Shown: in pieces, positions 10,879 to 23,235 of the stretch
Position numbering within the stretch: position 1 is the first letter of the stretch
Layout of the letters: each line of letters starts with the position of its first letter
Source of the DNA: Membranipora membranacea
Taxonomy: Eukaryota > Bryozoa > Gymnolaemata > Cheilostomatida > Membraniporidae
Direction: 5' to 3'
Assembly (NCBI GenBank): GCA_914767715.1
Contig: OU612070.1
Coordinates: forward strand, 3,303,501 to 3,367,500
Length of the DNA: 64,000 bases
Program-made: the position numbers and the translations under genes
Notes under the pieces: model-generated
Database searches by the model: none
What the model saw: only the letters and a program-made list of their open reading frames with translations
What the model was told of the DNA's origin: nothing

Positions 10879-13800
10879 TTTGGCCATAAAACCCTTCAGT
10901 ATCTATTAATTTAAAAGCTGGCCTTATACCATTGTAAGATGGAGATATCAAGAGGAGATGGCAGGAATATTTAGATCAACTACTCAATACTAGGAACATA
11001 TGAGAGGAATTAGAAAAGGCTCAACTAGTTGAAGGGCTAATTGCTCTGATTTGTGAGGAGGAAGATTGTTATCCTCGCATTACTGACACATAGCCTCAGC
11101 TAATGCTCACCTGATTTATGAGAATAAATATTGTTTATTTATGGTTGCAGCTGCTGTAAGTGTGTCTGGGTCAGGGTAAGGCTGTGTGAAGGTCAAATAC
11201 TTTATGTGCAATACTTTCTATTCTTTCTAGCCATTGATCAGACAGTATTTTTTAGCGTTACGATGATGTTGTGATTCGCATCAGTTAGTAACGCCATTAG
11301 TTGCATATGCTGAAATTCTGTGTTGGCTGTACCAGTGCTGTCTCTTGTAGACATGAGGTTTTCAGCTTTTTTCGATAGGCCCATTGTTCGCTATTTTCTT
11401 CTGGAGTTGAATTTATATAAAAAATAAAACTTCATAGATATCTCTAATCTTGGTCACTAGGGAAATATCTATGACATTTTGATGTTGGCTGGGAATTGAA
11501 TGGAATGTACCCTTATCGTCACAGTATCCCATGTGAAATTAGAGACATTAAATGGCTGCTGTGTGGGAAGAAAAAAAAGAAACATTTCAACTCATAAAAT
11601 GGATGGCGATGGGAAAAAAACTGTACATCTCTTTACCCAAAACAATATAATCAAAGCAAAACGAAAACAGACTTAACAGTTACAATTGATAAAACGGACT
11701 ACTCTGAAGGAGTGAGTTTTGAAAATGACACGATACTTGACAGATCGATAGCACCCAGATGACAGTTTATCAACTCTATAGGTGGTTTACTTTGGGTTAG
11801 ATCAGAGAGTATCTAAGGGCTTACCATGTGATCTAGGTATGTGGTGTTATTATGAGTTGTCTTAATTTGTCATAAGATTGGTATAGAAGGCTGCTCTCAG
11901 TCAAGATTCTGTAGGTATTTTAATTGAACTGTCTTTATGTGTCTGTGCCTTTGATTCTACTTAGCAGAATATTGTCATCTGAGCTCCATTCTGCAATGAT
12001 GTACAATGATTCTTGAAGTCTGGAAAGATGGTTTTGGAATATGCTCAAGAAAACAGCAGTATAATGGGGCCATCTGTGTATATGGAGAGCAGATTATGCG
12101 CATGTTGCCCTGTTGACTACCTGTGGTTTGTGAAAGTTTCAAAAACAAACATCATTGCGTCCTCCATTGAAAAACCTGATAAGAGGACTGAAACTTTCAG
12201 CTAGAATTCCCTCCAGGCAATTGGGCAGTATATTGACGGTACAATCGGGTGAATTTCTTTAGGTGTACTGGAAGTTCATGATTTTGAAATGGGATTGATA
12301 TGTGATAGCTTTCCTGATACAATTCCTGAACCGGAAAAGATGTTGAAGAGTACATGGACAGGTTCTACAGGTGCCGTTCCTATGAAACGAGGTGGTATGT
12401 CTTTTATCTCATACCCTTTTCAGGAGCTTTCACTGCATGACGCATTGTACACAGTTTGATGGACAGACAAGAATCTACCCCAAAACCAGAGGAAGACGTT
12501 GTTTTGTATGAACTGTTTGACAGAGCAAGGAGACAGAGGATTAGCGCTGAGTTTGTCAACCTTCAGACTGGGGAGCGAGTGATAATGCATACATACTGGA
12601 TCAGGTACATACAATATGATATAAGTGGATAACTGCTGACATGTTTCATCGATTCTAATGAAGGGTCCGATGCATAGACTTAACAGTTATACAATATTGA
12701 CCAATGCAGCGAGCTTGATGCACTCAGAAAGAAGCTTCTTGTTTTACATACAAATGTGGCAATTTTGACACACAATGTTCGTGACAGTGCAGCATGGCCT
12801 ATGTTTGTTATCTGTTCCAAGACTCATTGGAGGAATATTGCCAACCTTTCTAGGACAACTAACATAACGGTAAACTGTATCAGGAAAATGTTTGTTAAAA
12901 GCTACAACTTATTATGTTATTCTCATACCCAGTTTTTGTTTTGATATGGCCTTGAACTTTTTTCCCACAACAAAAACATTTGAAATTTCTGTGCTATCTG
13001 CCACTTTGGTAGTAGGCTATAACCTCATTAGAAACAAAATTATATTCTGCCATCGTTTCAGCACCCGTATGTGTCAAGAGTGAAGACATTAAAAAATGTC
13101 ACAGGACTAGTGAAGCCAAAAATTAATATTGTTGATGATGGGTTGGATGAAGAAATTACTCTAAGCTGTTGCTGAACACTTTGATGGAAATATTTCTATA
13201 CCAATTTCTGATACTTCTGAAAGTTACTGTCAAATTTATATCTTTAACCTCAAGTCATATGAATGCTACAATCCTTTTAATAGGTTAGGCTGCATTTGGT
13301 AAAATATTTCTGAAAAAAAAAACGGTGCTGTAATGAACACTATTTGTTCTATTTACAACACATCTGCAATGCAATTAGTTCTATATAAGTTTTATAGTAA
13401 GACATGCCTGCAAATGACCTTGGCCAATCAAGTTGTGGATGATTCGCCTTTGAACATCGCGTAATGCTAGCGTACCCACAGAGGTCTTATATGCCTGATT
13501 TTGAGACCCGTAACCGTCAGTCCGGTCACTATTAGGTAATACACCTCTAATTAACTTAGTTTAACAATTTGTTGCACCGTGCCTCGATATAAATGGATTA
13601 GTATGACTGAGGACAAATAAGGCAGTAAAAGCTCAAAAGCACTGGTGTGACTGATATTGAACACCGTAATATTGTCAGGTGTATTTACACGTATACTAAC
13701 ATGGACCCGTCCCTAATTAGATAAAGTGAACTGAGGTTGTCCCTGCAAATAACTCATGCTTAATGATTTAAATACACATGCAAAAGTATAGCATGCGATC

Positions 13801-14411
13801 AGTGTTATTTGTCTCATACAGGTTTATATAATATATATAAATTGAATATATATTTAGATGATTATATATTCATATAGCATTATATGATATATCATATTTA
13901 TTCCTCCTCTGCATATAACCATAGAATGGAAGCCAGTTTAATAATCATTTAAAACATGAAAATTTAGAAGGGGGACATTCGGTGTTAGACTAGGAACTAG
14001 GGGGAACGGAGTAATATAGAATATAGAGGGGGCACATCTAGAAAACAGTTCCCTCTAAATCCTATGCAAAAAAAAATTGGAGAAAGCGTCTCTTTTTGAC
14101 CAGACCTCAACCCTATATCAATCATCAGTCATACTAATAGTGATCTTTCAGCACAATTGCTATGATGAATTTGATTTAAATATTGCAAAAAGCGACTTTC
14201 GACTCAGAGAGTAGAGTACCCTCATAGAGAGATGTCCCCTGAGACCGCCGAGTACAACAATTTTCAAATATAACTTTTGACGTTTTCTGCTACTTAAAAT
14301 TAATGCTTAAGGGTTCGCTGTGACATGGCATGTGACAAACGGAGTGTATACACAATGGGGACGTAATTCTCTATTGTTTAAAGTCTTCACTTATATATTT
14401 TGTTCCGAGCA
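10879..14411. other. Gene-poor DNA before the ADAM gene
   Basis: Short frames near 12013-12210 and 12280-12620 could be relics of an unknown element, but they carry stops and match no family that I recognise. 13800-13900 is almost pure A+T. No promoter element for the ADAM gene could be assigned. Confidence 0.4.
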
Positions 14412-17400
14412 ATGCAGACTCAACAGTTATGCTGTCATCTGATTTTCTATGTAATCAGAGCAAACATTTTAATCTTTGTTAGTTCAAAGTTTGGGAGTGG
14501 AGAAAATGCAGGAACCAAACCAGGAACAAAAGTATCTGTTTATATTCAGGTTCCGCGAAATCAGCTGCAAAACATATCAAATTGGACTGATGTGTACCTT
14601 GTTCGCAATCAGTTAAAAATACTCTATCCTGTTGAGGTAAGTGGAGAGCATGTCCTCATCACAATTGATGGAGCCACATTAGAACTGGTTCATTCAACCC
14701 TTCTTTTTCCTGAAAGCTTCACATTCAAAGTCAGAGATGTCAACGGTTCCGTAGAATCACACTTCATGGGTGAATCAAACAAGGATGCACTTCAACCATT
14801 TTGCAATATGCAGACAACAGCTGGCGCTGTATCTGGGGTGTTTAATTTGTGTGGGGGATTGAACGGTCACTACACCAAAGGACAGCAACAGTTTAATGTA
14901 AAAGTTTATCAAGGCGCCAATAGTACTGTTGAGCATTGGCTCAGTTTCTCTCGTCAGCACGAAAGAAAGGGAAACTACTCTGAAGTATCTACAGATAATA
15001 TGATTGTGTCTTCACTCAACAATTCAAGAAGAGTGAAGAGAGATACCAATCCACTATACTTGGAGCTGTATGTCATAGCGGACTATGATTTCTGGGTGAG
15101 GGCATGCAAAGATAATAAGATGGATAGCACTCATTGCCTCACTAAAATATTAGGCTATCTATATCCTGTCTCACTTCTGTACACTTATGAATTCGGGCTG
15201 TACATCGTGCCAATTGGTGTTGAGATATGGACTGGCGGGAACTTTGCTGATATCCCTATTCACAAAACCAAGTCTCTCGAAACTGAAGCAGGTGATTGGC
15301 TGATTAATGAGCTGCATATATGGGCAGTAAATGAGGTTCGTGATAAAGTTAAATATGACGCTCTTCTCTATCTTACAAAAACATCCAAATGGAAGAGTGA
15401 CATATTGGGACTAGCTCTTGGAGGAAACGTTTGTTTCGGACCACCTAACGCTTATGTAGATACATTTAGCACTGACAAAACAACTGTTCATACAATAGCG
15501 CATGAGATTGGACATCTCCTTGCAGCGGTCCATGTGGAGACAAAGGAATGTAAGTGTGGGAATTACGACTGTGTCATGGAGCCTGGAGGCAAGTATCCTA
15601 CATATTCTGAATTAATATTCTCCAACTGTACAACGAAAGCTATAAGGGCCAAGATGACAAGATCAAACTGCCTCTCAAACCTTCCGCTTATAAGCGCAAA
15701 CCTGCACCAATGTGGTAACGGAATCGTAGAACCAGGTATAGTATAAATTATCATTATACAGCGTGAATTTAAATCTGAAGCCTTGAGTTGCCAAAATAAA
15801 TAAATCCTAGTAGTTAAGGGATATATTATATCCCTTAACTACTAGGATTTTTGCCCATCACATCACTTGACACAAAACTAGCATGTGTGAGAACACGCTT
15901 CGAATAAAAGTGAGAATTAAACAGCCTGACACAAAAAAGTAAAGAGATTTTAATTATAAATTAAGTTTTATACTGTCAAGAAATGTTTTTTAACTCGAAG
16001 TATATCCAAATCCTGGATGATGTTTTCATTGGAATTAATTTATACAAAACAAGGAAGTTTGCGCTCTCCAAAATATGTTGACAAAATTTGTGTCCTTTGA
16101 TGGTATAGGAACTAGCATTTTGGTTATCAAACAATATCTGAATGATTTTCAGAACGTTGTTATATAGTTTATTTGTGCAAGCTTTGAGCTGATGTCAATA
16201 TGGAATCAGGAAACTGAAAATTGTTACATTATTTAGGAGATGATATATAATGAACTCTTATTCTCAATCACTATGGTTCCATGCTTCGATTTTGTGGTCC
16301 ACTCCAATTTTGAACGGTTAGAATCCAGTGGGTTCTAACCATTCCCATGATGGGAAAAACATGAAAAGAATCTGCCGCGGCCGGGACTTGAATCCCTTTG
16401 AAGGCATTGTGTGCAAGCGCGCTAACCATTCAGCCACGCAGCCAATTAGGAAATCATCGAATAAACACGGTATGGATATTCGCGTCCAAAAAGTCATTCC
16501 ATGGGGCGATTACTCCCGAAATCCTTACAAAATCGAACCTTGGAAACATAGTGATTGTGAATTCAAAAATAAAAAGGGACTTCGGTTGCTGATCATTGTC
16601 ACATTGCTTTGGTCTTACGAGGCTCACTATGAATGATGATCCTAAATTTCTGTCCCAGGAGAAGAATGTGAGTTCCGTCTCCTGTCTGGCTGCTGTGACA
16701 TAAACTGTAAGCTGACAGGCGCAAATCAATGCACACAAGGCATGTACACATTCCATCAATATCACACCATGAGCTCATATCTGCCAATAAAACTGTCCAA
16801 AAAAAGTATCTACAGAAGTTTGACAATCATTATCAATACAATAACAAAAACCATGAGGATAACGATAGCAAATTAGGACACTCAATATCAATAACAATGC
16901 AAATGGGGTTGTTCTAGTTTGCAAGATTCCGTTATGGTTTCGGAAGACCTTTACTGTTGCCACAGGTTTATATGGCGCTGTTTCAATATCTTGCAATAAG
17001 TTATTTTAAAGAGAGTTGTTGCAGTAGAATTTAAAAATAGTGGTTTTGATTCTGAGGAAATTTGTATGAGAATTAACTTCAGGAAACTAGCAATCAATGT
17101 AGTGTTATTTTGCGAGATGTTATTGTATGGTTTTGGGCACGTTCTTTAATTGGTATTACAGGTTCATGTTGTGACGTTCCAAGTTGCCACTTTAAAGAGA
17201 GTGGTCTAGTTTGCCGGAGTCGGAAAAACGACTGTGATTTTGAGGAGAGATGTACTGGTGATTCTGGATTCTGCCCAGATGATAAATGGAGACTTGATGG
17301 CACTGAATGTCAGAATGAAGGCTGGTCATTTTGCTACAGGAGTGAATGCACCACCCATAATGCGCTTTGCTCTGAGGTTTTAACCGACCCACAAGCAAAA

Positions 17401-20400
17401 TCTGCTGATTCATTCTGCTATGAGCATGAAGGTCAGTTACTAGGAGAACTTGAGTAAGGTAGCAATCACATTCTGATCTCAGGCTCGGTTTGAGTCGCCC
17501 ATTAGGCTTTGAAAAATGTAAAGAGATTGCTTGGTGCTGACCAGCTATCAACAGATTCGCAGAATTGAGTGAGCAAACAGATAGCAATTTTGGCTATTTT
17601 ACTTGATACACCCTCCTGGTTGATACTGCTGGCTTTGCACATCATAACATGACCTGAGTCTGAATGTGATTTGTTGGGGTAGATTGCAGCGGAGCAACAA
17701 TCAAGCAAGGCTAAGGCCCACATAGATGGCTGCTGTAATCAGCATAGCATCCACTATTGCAACCATAGAACCTCCTCAGTGATATATTAATAGCCTCACC
17801 ATAACATCAGTTTGTCATTATAGTAGCCCATTAGTGTAACTAAGCATCAAGCCTTTATGGGAGTTGTGTCATTTTGTCCAGAGGGAGGAAAACTCACAAA
17901 AATTCACACAATATCATGTGCATCCAGTTTATTCAACATGTTTACCTTCCCTCATATGTAATTGCTGTCTCCCAATTGGCGATTATTCAAAGAACAGCTT
18001 CATATTAATAATGATGCAGGTGCTTTCTGATGTAACCAGAACAATTCCTATTTGGAAGATCTATTATATGCCGATTTAACTCTGCTGCATTTTGAATAAC
18101 CTATTTATGTAACTTGGAATAAGGAATGCATGATTGATATTGAAATTCCGTTGGAGCCGTCATTTTGTTTTGTGAAGGCACAATCTTTCATTTTGCTATA
18201 ATCTTCTTACAGAAAAATATTGAACCTTCTCACCCACAAGGAATTTTGTTAATATCATCTGTACTTATTCTATAGATTATAGAGATACAACCACCACTGA
18301 GGCTGACAAATACTGTAACATACCGATATGTAACTTCACCACCGGTGGTGTGATTGAAAAGTATAAAAAATGGATGCAAGTGAAGACATTTAATGTATAT
18401 AATCGCAGGATCGGTTCAACCACTAACTGCCAATATGTTTGTAAGACTTTGATGGTTTCTTTAGCAAATAATGACACATCAAGAAGTTAATACTGTCATT
18501 TATGAAGTATCAATACTGTTCTGGCCAGTGGAGCAGTTTGCTGAGTTAATTTCCCCCACTGGCATGAGGCTGTCATATTTTGGAAATTTTGATATTCCAT
18601 TAATGCATATTGGTCTTCAAAGATGGTGACATGGGGGTCAGCAAATATTGACTTTCAGTACATTGTTGGGAAGCTGCCAAGCCATTGACAGTTAAGAGGT
18701 CAAAATTTTCATTTGATGATGTTTCCTCATTTTATATCAAAGAGATGAGGTCGTTAAGGCTGTTTTTATTAAATTGGCAGAAATTGCAAGACACAGTAGT
18801 ATTCTTGAAACCCCCAAATCATTGACGTATGAGACATTTAGTGATTGTTTGCAGACCATTCTCAGGCTATATCATTCATGCTAGTAGTAGAGACAGCCAA
18901 TCAGATGAATGCCAGATGAGTCCCTGCCTTCAATGTTTTAACTGTATAATTATGATGATCATTATTATTCAATTTAATCCATGAGAAGGACTCTGTGTCG
19001 CATCAGCTTCATATGTGAGAAATAAAAAAACACTTGTCTTGCCACAATAATGGTCCTTTCGACGCAATCTCAGTTAAGGAAAAGAGAAGGAAAGCATATC
19101 CGCCATGGATTGTCTGTAGTTATTTTGATACCTAAGCTATACTGCCAAAAGGTCTTGTGTGTGTCATTTATAAAGTATGTCAGAACAAACTAGGAAAGGA
19201 TTTGGCTATTGCTTTCCATTATTTCATCAAATTTAGAAAACTAGACACTTGATGTGTGTAAATGTCACTGTAGGCTCATCATAATAATATTATTTTATCC
19301 CAATTTTTTTGTTATGAGATATCTAATAATCTATTTGACTCCTTTCATTTACATAAAAACAGCCTTTTCCTGCTCACTTCATTGATAAAATGATGCGATG
19401 TAATCAGATCGAATTTGTGTTGAGCAGTTGAACTTCTCTAGCGAGTCAACTTTCTGACAGTTCACAGAATGTCAGGGTTTGTTGACCCCCATTGTCTCTA
19501 CATATGCAGCAACTTACAGCAACACCTAAACATAAATATCCCAGAATATTCTGAAATATCAGAGATTCATCAGCATGTGCTAATATCACTACTTCTACTA
19601 CTAATATTATTATTTAATTCAAATTAGATCAGGGTTGGAGGATATATGATGACTTGGAAGGAGCCATAGACGGAGCGAGATGCGATGAATACTCTGTATG
19701 TCAGAATCGTAAATGTGTAGCCCTAGATTCTCTACCACCGCATTGTGAGACGTGCCTGGGTGCGCACCAAGGATGTGATCAGACTGCTAAATGTTATTGT
19801 GAGCTTTCAGATGGCTGTTCAGCTGGAGATAGAGAAACCATGCCAGAAGGTAGAAAATTATTCGTTTGAAACTATTTTATTCTTTTCAACTCTGTTAAGC
19901 TTTTTTGAGTGGTTTTGATAAGTTTTTCTATATAAGCTTTATTTCCTGTTATCCAGATGCAAGGATATCCTGGCAGTTACAACTTGGGTTGGAAGCCAAA
20001 GCAGGATTCCTTGGGGAGTGGATAACTGATAGTCCACCGGACAATTTCAAGCACCTTGACGGAAGAGGTCAAGATAAGACACAAAAAACTGCTTTTCCCA
20101 TTCTTCTTATCTTGATACCAATAGCTTGTGTAGGTAACCGCCTTGATTTAGTCATAGCAAGTTTTTTGATATGGTTATAGCAACTAGAAGATCGGAGTGT
20201 CTGTTTCAAAATTTATAATAAAAAAAGCTCGAAATGCCTGAAAACCAGTCCAAGCAAACAAATGTGTCATCCAATGGGAACCAGCTGTCCCTTCAGGTGC
20301 AGACGGCTCATTGGTCAGTTATCAAAACGAACAAGTAATTGATGTTGAACCTCAGAACTACATACAGACCAAAGCATCACATCGACATGCAACTAGTACT

Positions 20401-20590
20401 AGTACATAATTATGCAATATTTCTATATAGAAATCCATCGCAAACGGGACTTATATATTGTTTTTGTCACCAGGTCGCGCTCGCTCTGATAGTTGGGTCT
20501 ATCTTCATGGTATCTAAAAAGAGGACTGCTGCTGGTGAAAGAGAAAGACAAAATGCTTCAGCCAAACTCCAACCAGAATCATTCATATAA
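14412..20590 (+). CDS. ADAM-family membrane metalloprotease-disintegrin
   Basis: Seven exons: 14412-15735, 16659-16739, 17162-17431, 18276-18440, 19628-19849, 19957-20133 and 20493-20590. They total 2337 nt (778 residues), and all six introns are phase 1. The start is the first in-frame ATG, giving a hydrophobic signal peptide. Order: prodomain, furin site RRVKR (206-210), reprolysin-type protease with HEIGHLLAAVH (364-374) and a CVM Met-turn (387-389), disintegrin domain (CGNGIVEPGEEC, GCCDINC, CCDVPSC, loop RKNDCDFEERCTG), cysteine-rich region with an EGF-like part (DGARC, CQNRKC, CETCLG), one transmembrane segment (FPILLILIPIACVVGSIFMV) and a short basic tail. Such proteins shed cell-surface ligands and bind integrins. 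The zinc motif departs from HExGHxxGxxHD: Ala replaces Gly and Val replaces Asp. The last acceptor was chosen because only 20493 keeps the frame. AATAAA follows at 20868. Confidence 0.9.
15802..15850. repeat. 49-bp perfect palindrome in ADAM intron 1
   Basis: Arms of 24 bp around a single central T at 15826 (arm AAATCCTAGTAGTTAAGGG and its exact inverse). It lies 66 bp after the exon 1 donor. No transposon ends or target duplication flank it. Confidence 0.92.
16270..16445 (-). mobile_element. tRNA-derived SINE, minus strand, ADAM intron 1
   Basis: On the minus strand an A box TGGCTGAATGG (16426-16436) is followed by a B box GGATTCAAGTCC (16384-16395). A short body follows toward 16270 with a near-palindromic stretch around GGTTAGAATCCAGTG. 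The variable-region spacing resembles a Leu/Ser-type head. Not foldable as an intact tRNA. Confidence 0.7.
16740..16746 (+). other. Non-canonical GC splice donor (GC-AG intron)
   Basis: Exon 2 of the ADAM gene must end at 16739 to join GANQCTQ to GSCCDVPSC in the disintegrin fold. The intron then begins GCATGT after CACAAG and ends CAG at 17161. GC donors are a known minor class and prefer a strong AAG upstream, which is present. Confidence 0.65.
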
Positions 20591-20867
20591 CTGTATAACT
20601 TCATCGACCATACAAGGTCAGAACTGGCAAGAATCAAGTTGTAGTCAGATGATTACTGCTTTCCTATGTACTCTGGTATATTGCATTTATGAGCTTCTCA
20701 CAATCATCTTGATCGTTGAACGTACTAATACACATGATTTACAAGTTTTTGAGTCAACAGTTCCTCAGATGACAAATATGACATGCTTCAACACTCATCT
20801 GATTCTATAGCTAGACTGATTTTACAGTAGCAGCCATTGCCATTAACTACACAACATATTCTTGTCA

Positions 20868-20873
20868 ATAAAA
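20868..20873 (+). other. Poly(A) signal of the ADAM gene
   Basis: AATAAA lies 278 bp after the stop codon at 20588-20590. No competing gene lies between. Confidence 0.6.
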
Positions 20874-22286
20874 CCATATTCAAAATAAGTTAATATAACT
20901 TTTATTGGTAAACTTTTTTAAAAAACAAGTTACAATAGAGTTGAAGAAGTGCTTTTGGTATTCATACATTCGCCATTCAAATTTAAATTCTAGTTTGAAT
21001 AAAACTGTTAAAAAATGTCTCAGTTCTTGTCTTCGGCTGCGATTAAGTGACCTAGCTGTCTCATAGCAATGATGTAGAATTTGCGTGTTACAACTGATAA
21101 AATTCTGAACCAAATTTTCGAAGCAGTGATATTATTGATTTAAACTGTTGAATTCCTTCACAAGGTCCCAGTGTCATCACTAGGTTGAGGGAATTGTTTT
21201 CAGAATGAAATCAAATTTCTTTATTCTCAAAATTTATCACTTTCTGCCGCGTTCGGTTATGTCCTCAAGAGTGCTGCCTCATCAATGCTTTGTTTTGATT
21301 GACTTTTGAGCAATGCAGCTATTGCACTCTGCGTCCTTTCTACCTTTGACAGTGGAGATGATGTAACCATAGCAGGGGACAAGTAGCTGTCAATAATAGT
21401 TTCAGTAGCATTGAGTGGTCAATAACTCAAGCTGAGAACAACTCAATTTATGTCGAATTCGTTAAATCTATGATATTATATTACAAAGGTCTTTGGAGGG
21501 AACGAAGTCCTCCCTCTTGGCGTTTTGATAAGGTGAGGAATGTAAAGTAATTGCACGACAATCTCAAGCCTGAGAAGGAATTGGCAACCCTTATGCAAGT
21601 GGCAACTGATGAAATGAATAAACAGAACTCTGTAATAACAGGTGATAACAAATTCATGTGACATAAAATTGATGGCCAGACCGATTCAAGTTTAAAAGAT
21701 TGAATAGCCACATTCTTAACGGAAATAAAATGAGTTGGCAAAAAATGAAAATTGAATGGAGGCCTTTAAAAATTAATCCATCCAGCGCTTGCTAGTGGGT
21801 TATGAACGAAGCAACCATGACTGCCGAAGGACCTTCAACCAAGAACATGTTGAATCATGCACCTGGCTGTGTATGCGACAATGCTGCAGTAAATTTAAAC
21901 AAATTCTTGAAAAAATAATGTGTTATAATTCTAGTATAACCAAGCCATGTTGATAAACATTACAACCACGGAGCCCTGGGAATCAGAAGGTGAGTTGCGA
22001 TTGTTCAAGTTGGACAAAGGCACAATATCACATGTAAACACAGCCTGAAGCTTTGAGGGTGCGTCTACTTCTCGATTGACTTATTTTACTATGTTGACAG
22101 GGATAAGATGGCGCTTCAATACCAAGCAGACACCTTACCACAGTCTAACCAAGATTGCAAGCTTTTTACGGCTCCCTTCCTATGCATTATGATGTTTGAG
22201 AAGTCATGACAAAATTATCAAATATGGTAACTATTGAATCTGTAATAGGCGTAGCCGTAGCCCCTTTTGAACCCACTAACATCGCG
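20874..22286. other. Intergenic DNA, nothing recognised
   Basis: Frames at 21476-21741 (minus) are open but show no domain, splice signal or composition that would support a gene. Confidence 0.4.
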
Positions 22287-22426
22287 AACGTCAAAACGTC
22301 GCAATCTAGCGTTCCACTAACGTCGCAATCCCATAACGTCGAAACGAAGGGTTTTTATAACGTCGAAAACCCACAAACGTTGCAATTTTTTAAACGTCGC
22401 AAATGCTCAAACCCACTACCGTCCCA
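22287..22426 (+). repeat. AACGTCG-word cluster
   Basis: AACGTC or a one-base variant starts at 22287, 22295, 22319, 22335, 22359, 22376 and 22393, with a decayed copy near 22420, often as AACGTCGCAA or AACGTCGAAA. Spacings are 8, 24, 16, 24, 17 and 17, close to multiples of 8. The patch is CpG-rich within AT-rich DNA. Confidence 0.65.
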
Positions 22427-22917
22427 ATGTCACAACTCAATAGAAATGCCGAGTTGTCTTCTCATTTGATGCGAATTTGTGATTGTAATTTACTGCCAAT
22501 ATGAGCACTGTGGGGAGTTGAAATATTGTGCCAATAGCTAAAAGAGAAAAATTTTACACTGCCTAGGATCATGATAGAAATTGTATTTATACTACCTGAG
22601 AATTAATTACTGCTGTCATATATTGGATGCTTATAAATATTGGCCGATTACGAAACTAGATTATCAATGCTCAAACTTGATAACTAAATGTATATCTCCA
22701 GATCTCCGTTTTGTAGCTAGAGTTTCCTAAAATGAAGATGCCCCATGCCGACCTTTTCTTGTTAAAGACCATCAATCATTTAATAGAACTGCTAACAGAT
22801 ACAGATACATGATAACAATATTTATAAAGAATTCACCTGATTCATTACGATATTTGTTTTATGCATGGTCTTCTATGTCATTTATGACTTGATCAGCAAA
22901 TAAAATCGATAGTATTA

Positions 22918-22983
22918 TTATTATCATTTATTATTATATTACTACTATTATTATTATTATTATTGTTATTATTATTATTATCA
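22918..22983 (+). repeat. (ATT)n microsatellite
   Basis: Imperfect ATT/TTA runs for about 65 bp. Could be the tail of an unrecognised LINE. Confidence 0.8.
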
Positions 22984-23235
22984 ATAAACCACTGAGGCAG
23001 ATATCAGCAAACATGCCAATCTTGAAATAAATTATACCGTCACGTTTGATATAGGCAATGCTTACTGTTGTTAAGATGTAGTAAACTGCTTGATATGCTT
23101 GAAATGGGGAAAATTGTGTAATCAATTATGCATGAACCGCTTTATCTTCACTCTCTACCATAACATTGGGAAGTAGAAAATATAATTATGAGTTATTCTC
23201 TTTTATTTTGTGAGGTAACAACTCCCATTAGTGAA

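Noticed and set aside
12013..12950. Degraded transposase or polymerase gene
   Set aside because: Several short frames exist, but no motif could be matched to a family and stops are frequent in all readings.
21476..21741. Minus-strand coding gene
   Set aside because: Two overlapping frames are open by chance. There is no domain, no splice sites and no poly(A) signal.
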